Of a stretch of DNA of 35,783 bases, positions 8,897-16,238 are shown piece after piece. The translations under genes were made by a program, and so were the position numbers. A model generated the notes under the pieces. It was given only the letters and a program-made list of their open reading frames with translations. It ran no database searches and was not told where the DNA came from. The stretch covers positions 1-35,783 of the forward strand of contig JBGVOL010000117.1 of the NCBI GenBank assembly GCA_045126475.1, given 5' to 3'. The first letter of the stretch is position 1; every line of letters starts with the position of its first letter. Origin of the DNA: SVEL01 sp045126475. Its GTDB lineage: Bacteria; Bacillota; Clostridia; Lachnospirales; Lachnospiraceae.

Positions 8897-8903
8897 ATAT
8901 GAC

Positions 8904-8936
8904 AAAAAGACCGCTGATTTAATCAGCGGTCTTTTG
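8904..8936. terminator. Bidirectional terminator of rnpB and pyrI
   Basis: GACCGCTGA (8909-8917) pairs with TCAGCGGTC (8923-8931), flanked by an A-run on the left and TTTT on the right. It can therefore stop transcription of rnpB on the plus strand and of pyrBI on the minus strand. The pyrI stop codon starts only a few bases further on, at 8941. Confidence 0.85.
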
Positions 8937-8940
8937 TATG

Positions 8941-9369
8941 TTACAGATTTGTATATTTTTCTTCGCAGTATTTACATCTGTAAACCTGCTTTACCTCGTC
9001 TGTAAGGTAGAATACCTGGTCTAATTCCTGTTCGATAGATGTTATGCATCTTGGATTCATGCATTTTAAAACATTCTTCATTGACTTAGGAAGGGTAAGC
9101 TTCTTTTTGTCAACAATCTTTGAATCATGGATGATATTAACAGTGATATTGTGGTCAATGTAACCTAAAATATCAAGATTGATAACATCGATAGGACATT
9201 CGATTTTTATTATGTCTTTGCGTCCCATCTTGTTGCTCTTTGCGTTTTTGATAATTGCAACCTGGCAGTCAAGCTTGTCGAGACCAAGATACTTATATAT
9301 TTCCATTGATTTGCCTGCCTTTATGTGGTCAAGAACAAATCCTTCTTTTAAACTTCCGACATTTAACAT
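8941..9369 (-). CDS. pyrI: Aspartate carbamoyltransferase regulatory subunit
   Basis: PyrI binds nucleotide effectors and links PyrB trimers, giving feedback control of the first committed step of pyrimidine synthesis. The 142-aa sequence shows the allosteric N-terminal domain (GFVLDHIKAGKSMEIYKYL) and a zinc domain with four cysteines, CMNPRC at ~102-107 and CKYC at ~132-135. It lies 20 nt downstream of pyrB in the same operon, with AGAAAGGA before its ATG. The length is slightly below the ~150 aa of the enterobacterial protein, as in other clostridial members. Confidence 0.93.
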   Translation of the reverse strand: MLNVGSLKEGFVLDHIKAGKSMEIYKYLGLDKLDCQVAIIKNAKSNKMGRKDIIKIECPIDVINLDILGYIDHNITVNIIHDSKIVDKKKLTLPKSMKNVLKCMNPRCITSIEQELDQVFYLTDEVKQVYRCKYCEEKYTNL

Positions 9370-9389
9370 ATTAGTTCATCCTTTCTGTG

Positions 9390-10313
9390 TTACTTATCTT
9401 CTGTTAATCCAAGAAGAGTCATGATGATAGCCATTCTGACATAGACACCGTACTGAACCTGTTTAAAATATGCTGCACGCGGGTCGTCATCAACTTCAAC
9501 GGATATCTCGTTTACACGTGGAAGAGGATGAAGGACAAGCATATCTTTATTGGCAAGTGACATTTTCTCCTTGTCCAGAATATATGTATCTTTGAGACGG
9601 ATATATTCTGCCTCGTTAAAGAAACGCTCTTTCTGAACTCTTGTCATATAAAGAATATCAAGGTCTTTCAGGTTCTCGTCCATGTTAGTTACCTCAACGT
9701 AAGGGATATTGTTTGCATCAAGAACATCCTCGCGGATATAGCTTGGAATACGAAGTTCCTTAGGTGAGATAAGTACAAATTTGATATTAGGATAACGTAC
9801 AAGTGATTTGATAAGTGAATGAACTGTACGGCCAAACTTAAGGTCACCGCAGAGACCGACAGTCAGATTGTCAAGTCTTCCCTTGAGTGAGCGTATTGTC
9901 ATCATGTCTGTAAGAGTCTGAGTAGGATGCTGATGACCACCGTCACCGGCGTTAATAACAGGGATTCTTGATCTGAGTGATGCGACAGTCGGCGCTCCCT
10001 CTTTTGGATGACGCATGGCGCATATATCTGCATAGCATGAAACTATGCGGATTGTATCGGAAACACTCTCACCTTTTGAAGCTGAACTTGAAGAAGCAGA
10101 TGAGAAACCTAAGACTGAACCACCCAGATTCAGCATGGCTGCTTCGAAACTAAGACGGGTACGGGTACTTGGCTCATAGAACAGAGTCGCAATTTTTTTG
10201 CCTTTACATACCTCTCTGTATTTTTCAGGATTCTTTTCGATATCCACGGCTAAATCAAGCAATTTGGCTGTTTCTTCGACTGAAAAATCCAAAGGATTTA
10301 ATAAATGTCTCAT
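9390..10313 (-). CDS. pyrB: Aspartate carbamoyltransferase catalytic subunit
   Basis: PyrB condenses carbamoyl phosphate with aspartate to give carbamoyl-aspartate in de novo pyrimidine synthesis. Key motifs are YEPSTRTRLSFEAAML (carbamoyl phosphate loop, ~39-54), SSASSSSASKGES (the mobile '80s' loop), HQHPTQTLTDM (~127-137) and LHPLPRVNEIS near the C-terminus. I start at ATG 10313 (307 aa), where AGAAAGGA lies 8 nt upstream and MRHLLNPLDF is the natural family start. Upstream in-frame codons back to 10355 are probably leader. pyrI follows directly, so the holoenzyme should be the allosteric PyrBI type. Confidence 0.95.
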   Translation of the reverse strand: MRHLLNPLDFSVEETAKLLDLAVDIEKNPEKYREVCKGKKIATLFYEPSTRTRLSFEAAMLNLGGSVLGFSSASSSSASKGESVSDTIRIVSCYADICAMRHPKEGAPTVASLRSRIPVINAGDGGHQHPTQTLTDMMTIRSLKGRLDNLTVGLCGDLKFGRTVHSLIKSLVRYPNIKFVLISPKELRIPSYIREDVLDANNIPYVEVTNMDENLKDLDILYMTRVQKERFFNEAEYIRLKDTYILDKEKMSLANKDMLVLHPLPRVNEISVEVDDDPRAAYFKQVQYGVYVRMAIIMTLLGLTEDK

Positions 10314-10355
10314 GGGACACATCCTTTCTGCATGAATATGCTTTTTGCTGTGCAT

Positions 10356-10384
10356 ATTTTAATACATTATGTCACAAAAATCAA
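10356..10384 (-). promoter_or_regulatory. pyrBI promoter
   Basis: On the minus strand TTGATT (10384-10379), a 17-nt spacer and TAAAAT (10361-10356) lie about 42 nt before the pyrB ATG. The short leader holds a small inverted repeat (AATATGC near 10335 with GCATATT near 10353). I see no PyrR-type attenuator or terminator in it. Confidence 0.6.
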
Positions 10385-10415
10385 TGTAAATAAAAAATAA
10401 GTCACATGATTATTT

Positions 10416-10444
10416 TTGACTATTTACAAAAGACTAAATATAGG
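10416..10444 (+). promoter_or_regulatory. Candidate promoter of the Tad-like operon
   Basis: TTGACT (10416-10421), a 17-nt spacer and TATAGG (10439-10444) give a moderate vegetative promoter, with a leader of about 110 nt to the first gene at 10562. It is arranged back to back with the pyrBI promoter. Confidence 0.45.
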
Positions 10445-10561
10445 GTATGATAATTACATCTTTATTTTAAATCAAAGTTGTTTGCAGATAACCCCAATCT
10501 TTTCTGTAAATCATTATTTATCCACATTTTTGCCTCTTTAGTGTATGGAAGAGGAGGACAA

Positions 10562-11380
10562 ATGAATATAGTTTTTTGGAGTAAGGCATCCGGAAAAGGA
10601 GCTACTTCCGGCAACATGCTTGCGGTGAGTATAATGTCATCACTTGTGTACTCTGTAAAAGGAATTCTGGTGCAGTTAGACTATTGCAGCAGAGCTATTG
10701 ATGATGTTTTCAATAACAGAAAACAGACTAATCTCATTATGGAAGAATATGCTTATTATAATCAAAAGGGAATTGATGAGCTTTTGGACAAGAATCAGAT
10801 GAAGGAGATAGATGTCTCTGATGTCAGGGACAACATAATTCCTGTTAAGAATACATATATGAGCTACCTTCCGACATCCAAAAGAATAAGGTCAGGCGTC
10901 AATGAAAAGGAGATAGTATCAGCATCCAAAACACTTATGAGCCTGTTAAATCAGGCAGGACAATACAATTTTATTGATTCTGTAAACGGTGACAGACCTG
11001 TTTCAAGGTCGCTTATAAAGAATGCAGACGTAGTCGTCATAAATATCTGTCAGGGAATGAACATTGACGATATTGTGAAGGATAAAGCGCTGATGAAAAA
11101 GGCTGTTTTCCTTGTGGGCAGATATGATGAGAATTCCAATGAAAATGTTGCAGGCATAAGGAAAAGGTATGGAATTGAAAAGGATTCCATAGGAGTTATT
11201 CCGTATAATATAGGCTTTCATGATGCTATTGAGGAGGGAAAAGTTGTCCCATATCTTATAAAACATATTTCTGCGCGACGTACAGACGAGAATTTTGCTT
11301 TTATTAACAGTGTATTCAGGTCAGCCGGCATGGTTTTGAGAAAGGCGGGATTTGATGAGAGACTCAATGATGTGCGGTAA
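10562..11380 (+). CDS. Divergent ParA/TadZ (CpaE)-like protein
   Basis: This 272-aa protein is the first gene of the Tad-like operon. The N-terminus NIVFWSKASGKGATSGNML resembles the deviant Walker A of the ParA/MinD family but is not canonical. FIDSVNGDRPVSRSLIKNAD followed by VVVINICQG (~140-165) corresponds to the switch region of CpaE/TadZ proteins. These place Tad secretion machines at a cell pole. ATG 10562 follows AAGAGGAGG with 4 nt spacing and starts at the first beta strand; the longer frame from 10478 has no support. The last 26 nt overlap the ATPase gene. Whether it still hydrolyses ATP is uncertain. The call rests mainly on motif shape plus neighbours. Confidence 0.7.
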   Translation: MNIVFWSKASGKGATSGNMLAVSIMSSLVYSVKGILVQLDYCSRAIDDVFNNRKQTNLIMEEYAYYNQKGIDELLDKNQMKEIDVSDVRDNIIPVKNTYMSYLPTSKRIRSGVNEKEIVSASKTLMSLLNQAGQYNFIDSVNGDRPVSRSLIKNADVVVINICQGMNIDDIVKDKALMKKAVFLVGRYDENSNENVAGIRKRYGIEKDSIGVIPYNIGFHDAIEEGKVVPYLIKHISARRTDENFAFINSVFRSAGMVLRKAGFDERLNDVR

Positions 11381-12944
11381 CGTGCCTGACATGGAAAAGC
11401 TTGTTGAATATGTCAGTGAGGAGATTAACGGTATTCTTAGAACCAATCTTTATGAGGCAGGTCTTAGTGAGAAAGAGATTGCAGGTCTTAGAAGCAAGAA
11501 GAGTGACTTGAGGGATGCACTGAAAAACTGCGGAATAGGCGATATTACTGCAAAGAAATACGTAAAGCAGGTTATAAAGAATATCATTGTTTCAAAGCTT
11601 GTTCCGAATGTAGATGACTATGAAAAATACATTCCTTTTAGCAGCTTGGAAAAGCTTAATGCAAGGGATAAGTTTGACATTGTGCTTTATTATCTGGCAC
11701 GGGAGAAGGGTGATTTGGCCCTCTCAGGCCTTTTGGACGAATATGTGCTTGCCGGAAAAAAGAATATTTACATGTCTGCAGATGTGACGGAAGAAGACAT
11801 TGACAGGGTTTATGACAATCTTGATATCTACCTTTCGGCAGGTGACAGGCTTGAAATACTTTCCCAGAGAGTGTACAGCCTGTATAAGGGTCTTGGAGTT
11901 GTTGATGACATACGTGATATGAAAATTGAAGGAGTGTCGGCAGGTGTTTCGGGAAGGGAAGATGAGTTTAATTCTGTGTGGATTTTGTATAGAGGAATTA
12001 ATATTCATCTGTCATTTCTAAACTTTGGAAGTGAGAGAGAACTGGAACGTGTATGTATGAATATTTACAGATACGGTTCACCGGGACAGTTGTCAAAGTC
12101 AAAGGGATATATTGTCAATGAAATGAAAGACCATTCACGTGTTGTGGTTGTAAGACCGCCATTTGCAGAGAGTTTTGCGTTTTTTGTAAGGAAGTTTAAC
12201 ACCATAGAGAAAAAGGAGATATGTGAACTCATTACAGACAATGGATGGGAAATTGCCGAGGAAGTGCTTAAATTTATAGTAAGAGGTTGTCAGGTAAGTG
12301 CAATAACCGGCGCACAGGGTTCGGGAAAAACGACGCTTCTGATGAGTCTTATCGGTTTTATTCCGCCGGCTTATACTCTAAGAATTCAGGAGCAGGCATT
12401 TGAACTTCATTTAAGAGATATTTATCCAATGAGAAATATTCTTACTTTCAGGGAAACAGAGTATGTATCGGGGCAGGAAGGACTGGATATACAGAAAAAA
12501 ACCGATGGAGTTGTAAATATTTTGGGTGAGGTTGCCAGCAATGAGGTTGCAGCATGGATGATTCAGATGTCACAGGTAGGCTCGCTGTTTACATTGTTTA
12601 CACATCATGCAAAGACTACGGAGAATCTCATTAAATATATGCGAAATGCACTTATCATAAGCGGTAATTTCAATAACGAGGCTATAGCTTTAGAACAGGT
12701 GGTGGATGCGGTCAGATTTGATATACATATGGAAAAAGATGTGAACGGACACAGGTACATTGAAAGGATTTCTGAGATTGTTAAAGCCGACAATAATGTG
12801 GGTTATGAGATAAGAGATATATTGAAGTATACGGATAAGGGCTATGCAATCTCCGGCAATTTATCGAAAAATGTCAGGAATGATATAATAAAGCATTTAG
12901 ATAGGGAGGACAGAGATAAGTTTGATGAGCGGTTTAATATATAG
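11355..12944 (+). CDS. TadA/CpaF-like secretion ATPase (divergent)
   Basis: This 529-aa type II/IV secretion ATPase is the likely motor of a Tad-type filament or secretion machine. A long N-terminal region (1-300) precedes the RecA-like core. The core has Walker A GAQGSGKTTLL (~319-329), the Asp-box region LRIQEQAFELHLRD, Walker B VVNILGEVASNE (~385-396) and a His box VGSLFTLFTHHAKT (~405-418). All occur in family order, but canonical residues vary (RIQE where CpaF has IED). I start at ATG 11355, with AAAGGCGGGA just upstream; TTG 11352 is adjacent. Overlaps with both neighbours imply translational coupling. Confidence 0.85.
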   Translation: MRDSMMCGNVPDMEKLVEYVSEEINGILRTNLYEAGLSEKEIAGLRSKKSDLRDALKNCGIGDITAKKYVKQVIKNIIVSKLVPNVDDYEKYIPFSSLEKLNARDKFDIVLYYLAREKGDLALSGLLDEYVLAGKKNIYMSADVTEEDIDRVYDNLDIYLSAGDRLEILSQRVYSLYKGLGVVDDIRDMKIEGVSAGVSGREDEFNSVWILYRGINIHLSFLNFGSERELERVCMNIYRYGSPGQLSKSKGYIVNEMKDHSRVVVVRPPFAESFAFFVRKFNTIEKKEICELITDNGWEIAEEVLKFIVRGCQVSAITGAQGSGKTTLLMSLIGFIPPAYTLRIQEQAFELHLRDIYPMRNILTFRETEYVSGQEGLDIQKKTDGVVNILGEVASNEVAAWMIQMSQVGSLFTLFTHHAKTTENLIKYMRNALIISGNFNNEAIALEQVVDAVRFDIHMEKDVNGHRYIERISEIVKADNNVGYEIRDILKYTDKGYAISGNLSKNVRNDIIKHLDREDRDKFDERFNI

Positions 12945-14535
12945 AGTCAGCAGGTCATTTTTTCTTACGGCGGACATAGTAAGAAGACTTGAAGGCAGAA
13001 TAACCATTCTATATCCGTCTACAAGGCAGGCAGTTATAAAAAAAGTGAGTAGTCAGCTCATAAGAATATATATTATTGCTGTGCTTACCATATGTATCTT
13101 ATTTATGTTTGCTGATATTTCTTTATACTTTTGTGTTGTTGCAGGCATAACAATCTATGTGGTTGCCAATTCTTCAGCATACAGGGGAATTGACAGGCTG
13201 GAAACGAAATTGCTGCATCAGATGATAGAATTTATCGAAACTGTGAAATTCAGGTTTCAGTTTGACGGAATGGTTGAGGAGGCGTTGCTTGAGGCAATAA
13301 ACAGCAGCAAAAGTTATGAGATGTCAGTTCATGGTCAGCTTATATATGAGTATCTGAAAGAAAGTTATGCAAGTGACAGGGGAGATTATCAGGAAATATC
13401 ACCAAATCATTTCTTTCTTACATTTTATTCGCTTTGTGAGTCGGTTATAAAATACGGTGACAAAAAGACGGATACAGGTTCGCTGTTTGTAAAGAATCTC
13501 GGATATCTTAAGGAAGACATAAATATCCAGATATTAAAAAAGGGAGCCATTGAGAATACATTTATGGGGCTTACAGGAATATGCATCATACCAATATATT
13601 GCATTAAACCCATTGAGAAGTGGGCGATTTCCAATATGCCTGAACTTGCATCACATTTTGGCGGAAGTATGGGCAAGATGACAACCATGATTCTGGCACT
13701 ATTGTCAGTGCTTTTGTACAGTGTAATCATGAGGCTTAAATATCCTGTATGGAGTATGGGAGAGCGCAAAAAATGGGTGGAAAGATTGAACGGAATAAGG
13801 TTTATAAGGACAATGACAGCCATATATATGAACCATTCGATCAATAGTGTTGTCAGGTTGGAAAAACTGTTGAAATCCATAGCTTATCCATATAATATTG
13901 CTGAATTTTGCATTATGAGGTTTGTGTCATCGGCTTTTGTGGGAGTATTTGGCATGATTATAAGCTTTACCATGGGATTTGGGGTTATTTCCGTTATTAT
14001 AGGCATCTCAATGTGTATTCTATGGTATTTTGGAAAGGTGGCTGTAATCAGAATGAGAAGGCAGCTTATACTTATGGAACGTGAGGATGAGATAATAAGA
14101 TTCCAGGGTATTATACTTATGCTTATGCATGCAGATAAGATAACGGTTGAACAGATTTTAGAACAGTTGGAGAGATTTGCCGTAAGCTTCAGAAAGCAGA
14201 TTGAGGAGATAAGTGACAAGCTTTCGTATAAAGGAATGGCAATATTTAAGGAATACAGGGACAAATCTGATTTTCTGCCGTTTAACAGGATTATAGACGG
14301 TTTCATTGCATGTGATGATATGTACATACATAAGGCATTTGAAGATGTTGAGACAGACAGGAGGTACTATATAGACAAGCATAAGCAGGAAAATGCCTAT
14401 GCCATACAACAGAGGGGAGCGGTGGCAAAATTCCTGTCATTTATCCCAATGTGTTCGGTTATCCTGATTAAACTTGTGGTGCCGTTTGCAATTGAAGGTA
14501 TGAGACAGATGTCAATGAACAGTATTAATTTTTAG
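12925..14535 (+). CDS. TadB/TadC-like membrane platform protein (fused)
   Basis: This 536-aa integral membrane protein follows the ATPase. Hydrophobic segments lie near residues 46-82 (a pair), 213-230, 252-270, 335-370 (a pair) and 505-525. Between them are two cytoplasmic, helix-rich blocks (~90-210 and ~380-500). This doubled layout matches the two GspF-like platform halves that are separate TadB and TadC proteins in ordinary Tad systems, so I infer a fusion. Sequence similarity to TadB/C is weak by eye. ATG 12925 overlaps the ATPase stop by 20 nt; AGGGAGGA lies 14 nt upstream, rather far. The next gene starts after 21 nt. Confidence 0.65.
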   Translation: MSGLIYRVSRSFFLTADIVRRLEGRITILYPSTRQAVIKKVSSQLIRIYIIAVLTICILFMFADISLYFCVVAGITIYVVANSSAYRGIDRLETKLLHQMIEFIETVKFRFQFDGMVEEALLEAINSSKSYEMSVHGQLIYEYLKESYASDRGDYQEISPNHFFLTFYSLCESVIKYGDKKTDTGSLFVKNLGYLKEDINIQILKKGAIENTFMGLTGICIIPIYCIKPIEKWAISNMPELASHFGGSMGKMTTMILALLSVLLYSVIMRLKYPVWSMGERKKWVERLNGIRFIRTMTAIYMNHSINSVVRLEKLLKSIAYPYNIAEFCIMRFVSSAFVGVFGMIISFTMGFGVISVIIGISMCILWYFGKVAVIRMRRQLILMEREDEIIRFQGIILMLMHADKITVEQILEQLERFAVSFRKQIEEISDKLSYKGMAIFKEYRDKSDFLPFNRIIDGFIACDDMYIHKAFEDVETDRRYYIDKHKQENAYAIQQRGAVAKFLSFIPMCSVILIKLVVPFAIEGMRQMSMNSINF

Positions 14536-14556
14536 AAAAATTTAGGAGGAAAATAT

Positions 14557-15003
14557 ATGGAGAACAGTTTAAAAGGACTTATCCTTGCAGCAGGAACAAT
14601 CATTACCTGCGTTGTTATTTCACTTGGATTTTTTATTTCCAGAGAGGCTAAGGATACGGCCTCAAACGGAGCAAACCAGATTAACAAACTTAATTCGGAG
14701 TTTGTGGAGAGCGATAAGGTAATATATGACAGTGCCACGGTTTCCGGCAGTGAAGTCCTAAATGTTATTAAGAAGTTTCGCAATGAGAGGATTGGAATTC
14801 TTGTAAAGACAAATAAGTCTTCAACATATTATGGCTACATTTTTGACGAGGAAACAGGCGAAGTTACGGACAAAACGGATAATGAGTATTATCTGGCAAC
14901 TGACTCAGACGGAGAATGTTATATAAATCCCTATGTCAATTTTACGGGAAAACTTATCCGTGACAAAAATGAGGTCATTACAGGGATAATCTTTGAACAA
15001 TAG
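14557..15003 (+). CDS. Small single-pass protein, possible pilin-like subunit
   Basis: This 148-aa protein of unknown function opens with ENSLKG and one hydrophobic stretch LILAAGTIITCVVISLGFF (~8-26). A polar linker and a compact hydrophilic domain with TVSGSEVLNVIKKF (~65-78) follow. A short charged leader, then Gly and a hydrophobic helix, is the shape of a class III signal of type IV-like pilins, but no consensus cleavage motif can be claimed. It directly follows the TadBC-like gene with a good AGGAGG site, which makes it the prime candidate for the exported filament subunit. I have no functional evidence beyond location and topology. Confidence 0.6.
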   Translation: MENSLKGLILAAGTIITCVVISLGFFISREAKDTASNGANQINKLNSEFVESDKVIYDSATVSGSEVLNVIKKFRNERIGILVKTNKSSTYYGYIFDEETGEVTDKTDNEYYLATDSDGECYINPYVNFTGKLIRDKNEVITGIIFEQ

Positions 15004-15035
15004 CTGCAGCATAGACAAACTGACGGAGGATTACT

Positions 15036-15191
15036 ATGGAAAATGTTAATAAGATAATGTTTATGGGATTTGGTGCATTACTCTTCTCACTGGCACTGTT
15101 CCTTGCTGTTGCAATGTTCGGTTATGTTGACGGAATGATAGATAATTCAGAGAAAATCTATTCTGTAAGAAAAGTATTGGAAGGTGAATAG
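15036..15191 (+). CDS. 51-aa single-pass membrane microprotein
   Basis: This very short gene lies between two longer ones. ATG 15036 is preceded by CGGAGGA at ideal spacing and the frame ends at TAG 15189-15191. The product starts MENVNKIMFMGFGALLFSLA, has one transmembrane helix (~8-30), then YVDGMIDNSEKIYSVRKV and a short acidic tail. The start (MEN...K, then hydrophobic) echoes the preceding 148-aa protein. It could be a minor pilin or Flp-sized subunit: Flp pilins are of similar length. Its stop lies just before or within the start region of the next gene, so translation is probably coupled. Function unknown. Confidence 0.6.
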   Translation: MENVNKIMFMGFGALLFSLALFLAVAMFGYVDGMIDNSEKIYSVRKVLEGE

Positions 15192-15192
15192 T

Positions 15193-15633
15193 TTGAGCGA
15201 TGCTTTTTCAAAAATAACGTCAATATTGCTATGTGTCTGTATGATGTTTATTATTCCGGTCTTTTACATGAGCGAGGAGGCGGACAGGATAAAACAGACA
15301 AGAATAATTGAGGAGGTAACTGAATTCGTAGACGGTATAAGAAATACAGGAATATTAAGCCGTGAAGATTATTCACGGCTGGAAAAAGTGCTGTTTTCTC
15401 TTGGCGGAGGATACAGAATAGAGTTTGTACACAGCTTTCATGCCTATGATGAGAGTGGGGAGGAGGTACAATATTTTATCGGAGAAAATCATACTCCACA
15501 GATAATGGAACAGTTTGAGGCAGGCGGGGAATATTATCTTTCGCAGTATGATTATCTCAGAGTTGTAATTAAAGACAGGGATAATCATGTAATAGCATGG
15601 TACGGAGGCAGTATTAAGGATGAAGCTTACTGA
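15193..15633 (+). CDS. Single-pass membrane protein of Tad-like operon
   Basis: This 146-aa protein of unknown function starts SDAFSKITSILLCVCMMFII, one hydrophobic helix near the N-terminus. A soluble domain follows with an alpha-helical EEADRIKQTRIIEEVTEFVD segment and a beta-rich C-terminal half. TTG 15193 is the likely start because AAGGTG lies 6 nt upstream; GTG 15184, inside the previous gene, would add three residues but lacks a ribosome site. The helix plus FVDGIRNTG is reminiscent of pseudopilin-like minor subunits; this is an inference from shape. The 3' end overlaps the next gene by 14 nt. Confidence 0.6.
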   Translation: MSDAFSKITSILLCVCMMFIIPVFYMSEEADRIKQTRIIEEVTEFVDGIRNTGILSREDYSRLEKVLFSLGGGYRIEFVHSFHAYDESGEEVQYFIGENHTPQIMEQFEAGGEYYLSQYDYLRVVIKDRDNHVIAWYGGSIKDEAY

Positions 15634-16171
15634 TATGGCTATAGTGTTTGAAATGTTTTTGATTTGTCTTCTTGTTGTGGTTCATATGAAAAGCAGCAGG
15701 GAGCATGCGGAACTTATCAATCAGATTATGTACAATAATGTTATGGATGTAATAGTTGAGGATTCACTCAGGGCGGGTTTTAACACGGTAGACAGAAAGG
15801 GAGAACCACAAGTCAGTTTAAAGGAATTGAGTGCCTGCTTTGCGGCGGAAAATGCATTGTATGAGAATAGCAGCAGACATATACTGATATATGTGGAAAA
15901 AGACGGATTTTACAGCAGTGATACATATAGTGGATTTATCTGGGGAGAAAAACACTTTTTTGATAACGGTGAATTGTCAGAACATGAGGAGAAGGTTAAA
16001 TGTTTAGCCGATTATCTTGAGGAACAATACGGAGTATATGTAACCCTCCCCGTCAACGGTGGAGAACCATGGCAGAATACAGTAAATGACTATTCACTGC
16101 TGTGTGCATCATACGACCTGAATACGGACATCTGCTCCTTTAGTGGCGCCATAATTGAAAACCGCGACTGA
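15620..16171 (+). CDS. Single-pass membrane protein, last gene of Tad-like operon
   Basis: This 183-aa protein of unknown function has an N-terminal hydrophobic helix (MAIVFEMFLICLLVVVHM, ~6-23). A helical stretch and an extracytoplasmic-looking domain with several aromatic residues and two cysteines near the C-terminus (LLCASYD, DICSFSG) follow. The ATG lies inside the end of the preceding gene, with GGAGG about 15 nt upstream. Size and topology parallel the other three small proteins, suggesting a set of minor subunits for one machine. The last five codons form one arm of the terminator palindrome. Confidence 0.6.
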   Translation: MKLTDMAIVFEMFLICLLVVVHMKSSREHAELINQIMYNNVMDVIVEDSLRAGFNTVDRKGEPQVSLKELSACFAAENALYENSSRHILIYVEKDGFYSSDTYSGFIWGEKHFFDNGELSEHEEKVKCLADYLEEQYGVYVTLPVNGGEPWQNTVNDYSLLCASYDLNTDICSFSGAIIENRD

Positions 16172-16238
16172 AAACTCCCGCAGCATATAATACGAATTGT
16201 ATTCATATGTTGCGGCAGTTTTGTCGCGGTTTTCAATT
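16153..16238. terminator. 86-nt near-perfect palindrome between convergent genes
   Basis: Arms of 16 nt pair perfectly (16153-16168 with 16223-16238). Inside, AAAACT (16171-16176) pairs with AGTTTT (16217-16222), CCGCAGCATAT (16178-16188) with ATATGTTGCGG (16205-16215, one wobble), and AATAC with GTATT, around a 5-nt loop. That is 38 bp in total. The left arm holds the last codons of the plus-strand gene, and the right arm reaches into the stop of the minus-strand CBS gene. No T-run follows closely, so it may be a bidirectional terminator or an mRNA 3'-end stabiliser. Confidence 0.8.

Noticed and set aside
10562..11380. Plasmid or chromosome partition ParA
   Set aside because: The ATPase motif is non-canonical, no ParB gene or parS-like sites are near, and it is translationally coupled to a TadA-like ATPase, which favours TadZ/CpaE.
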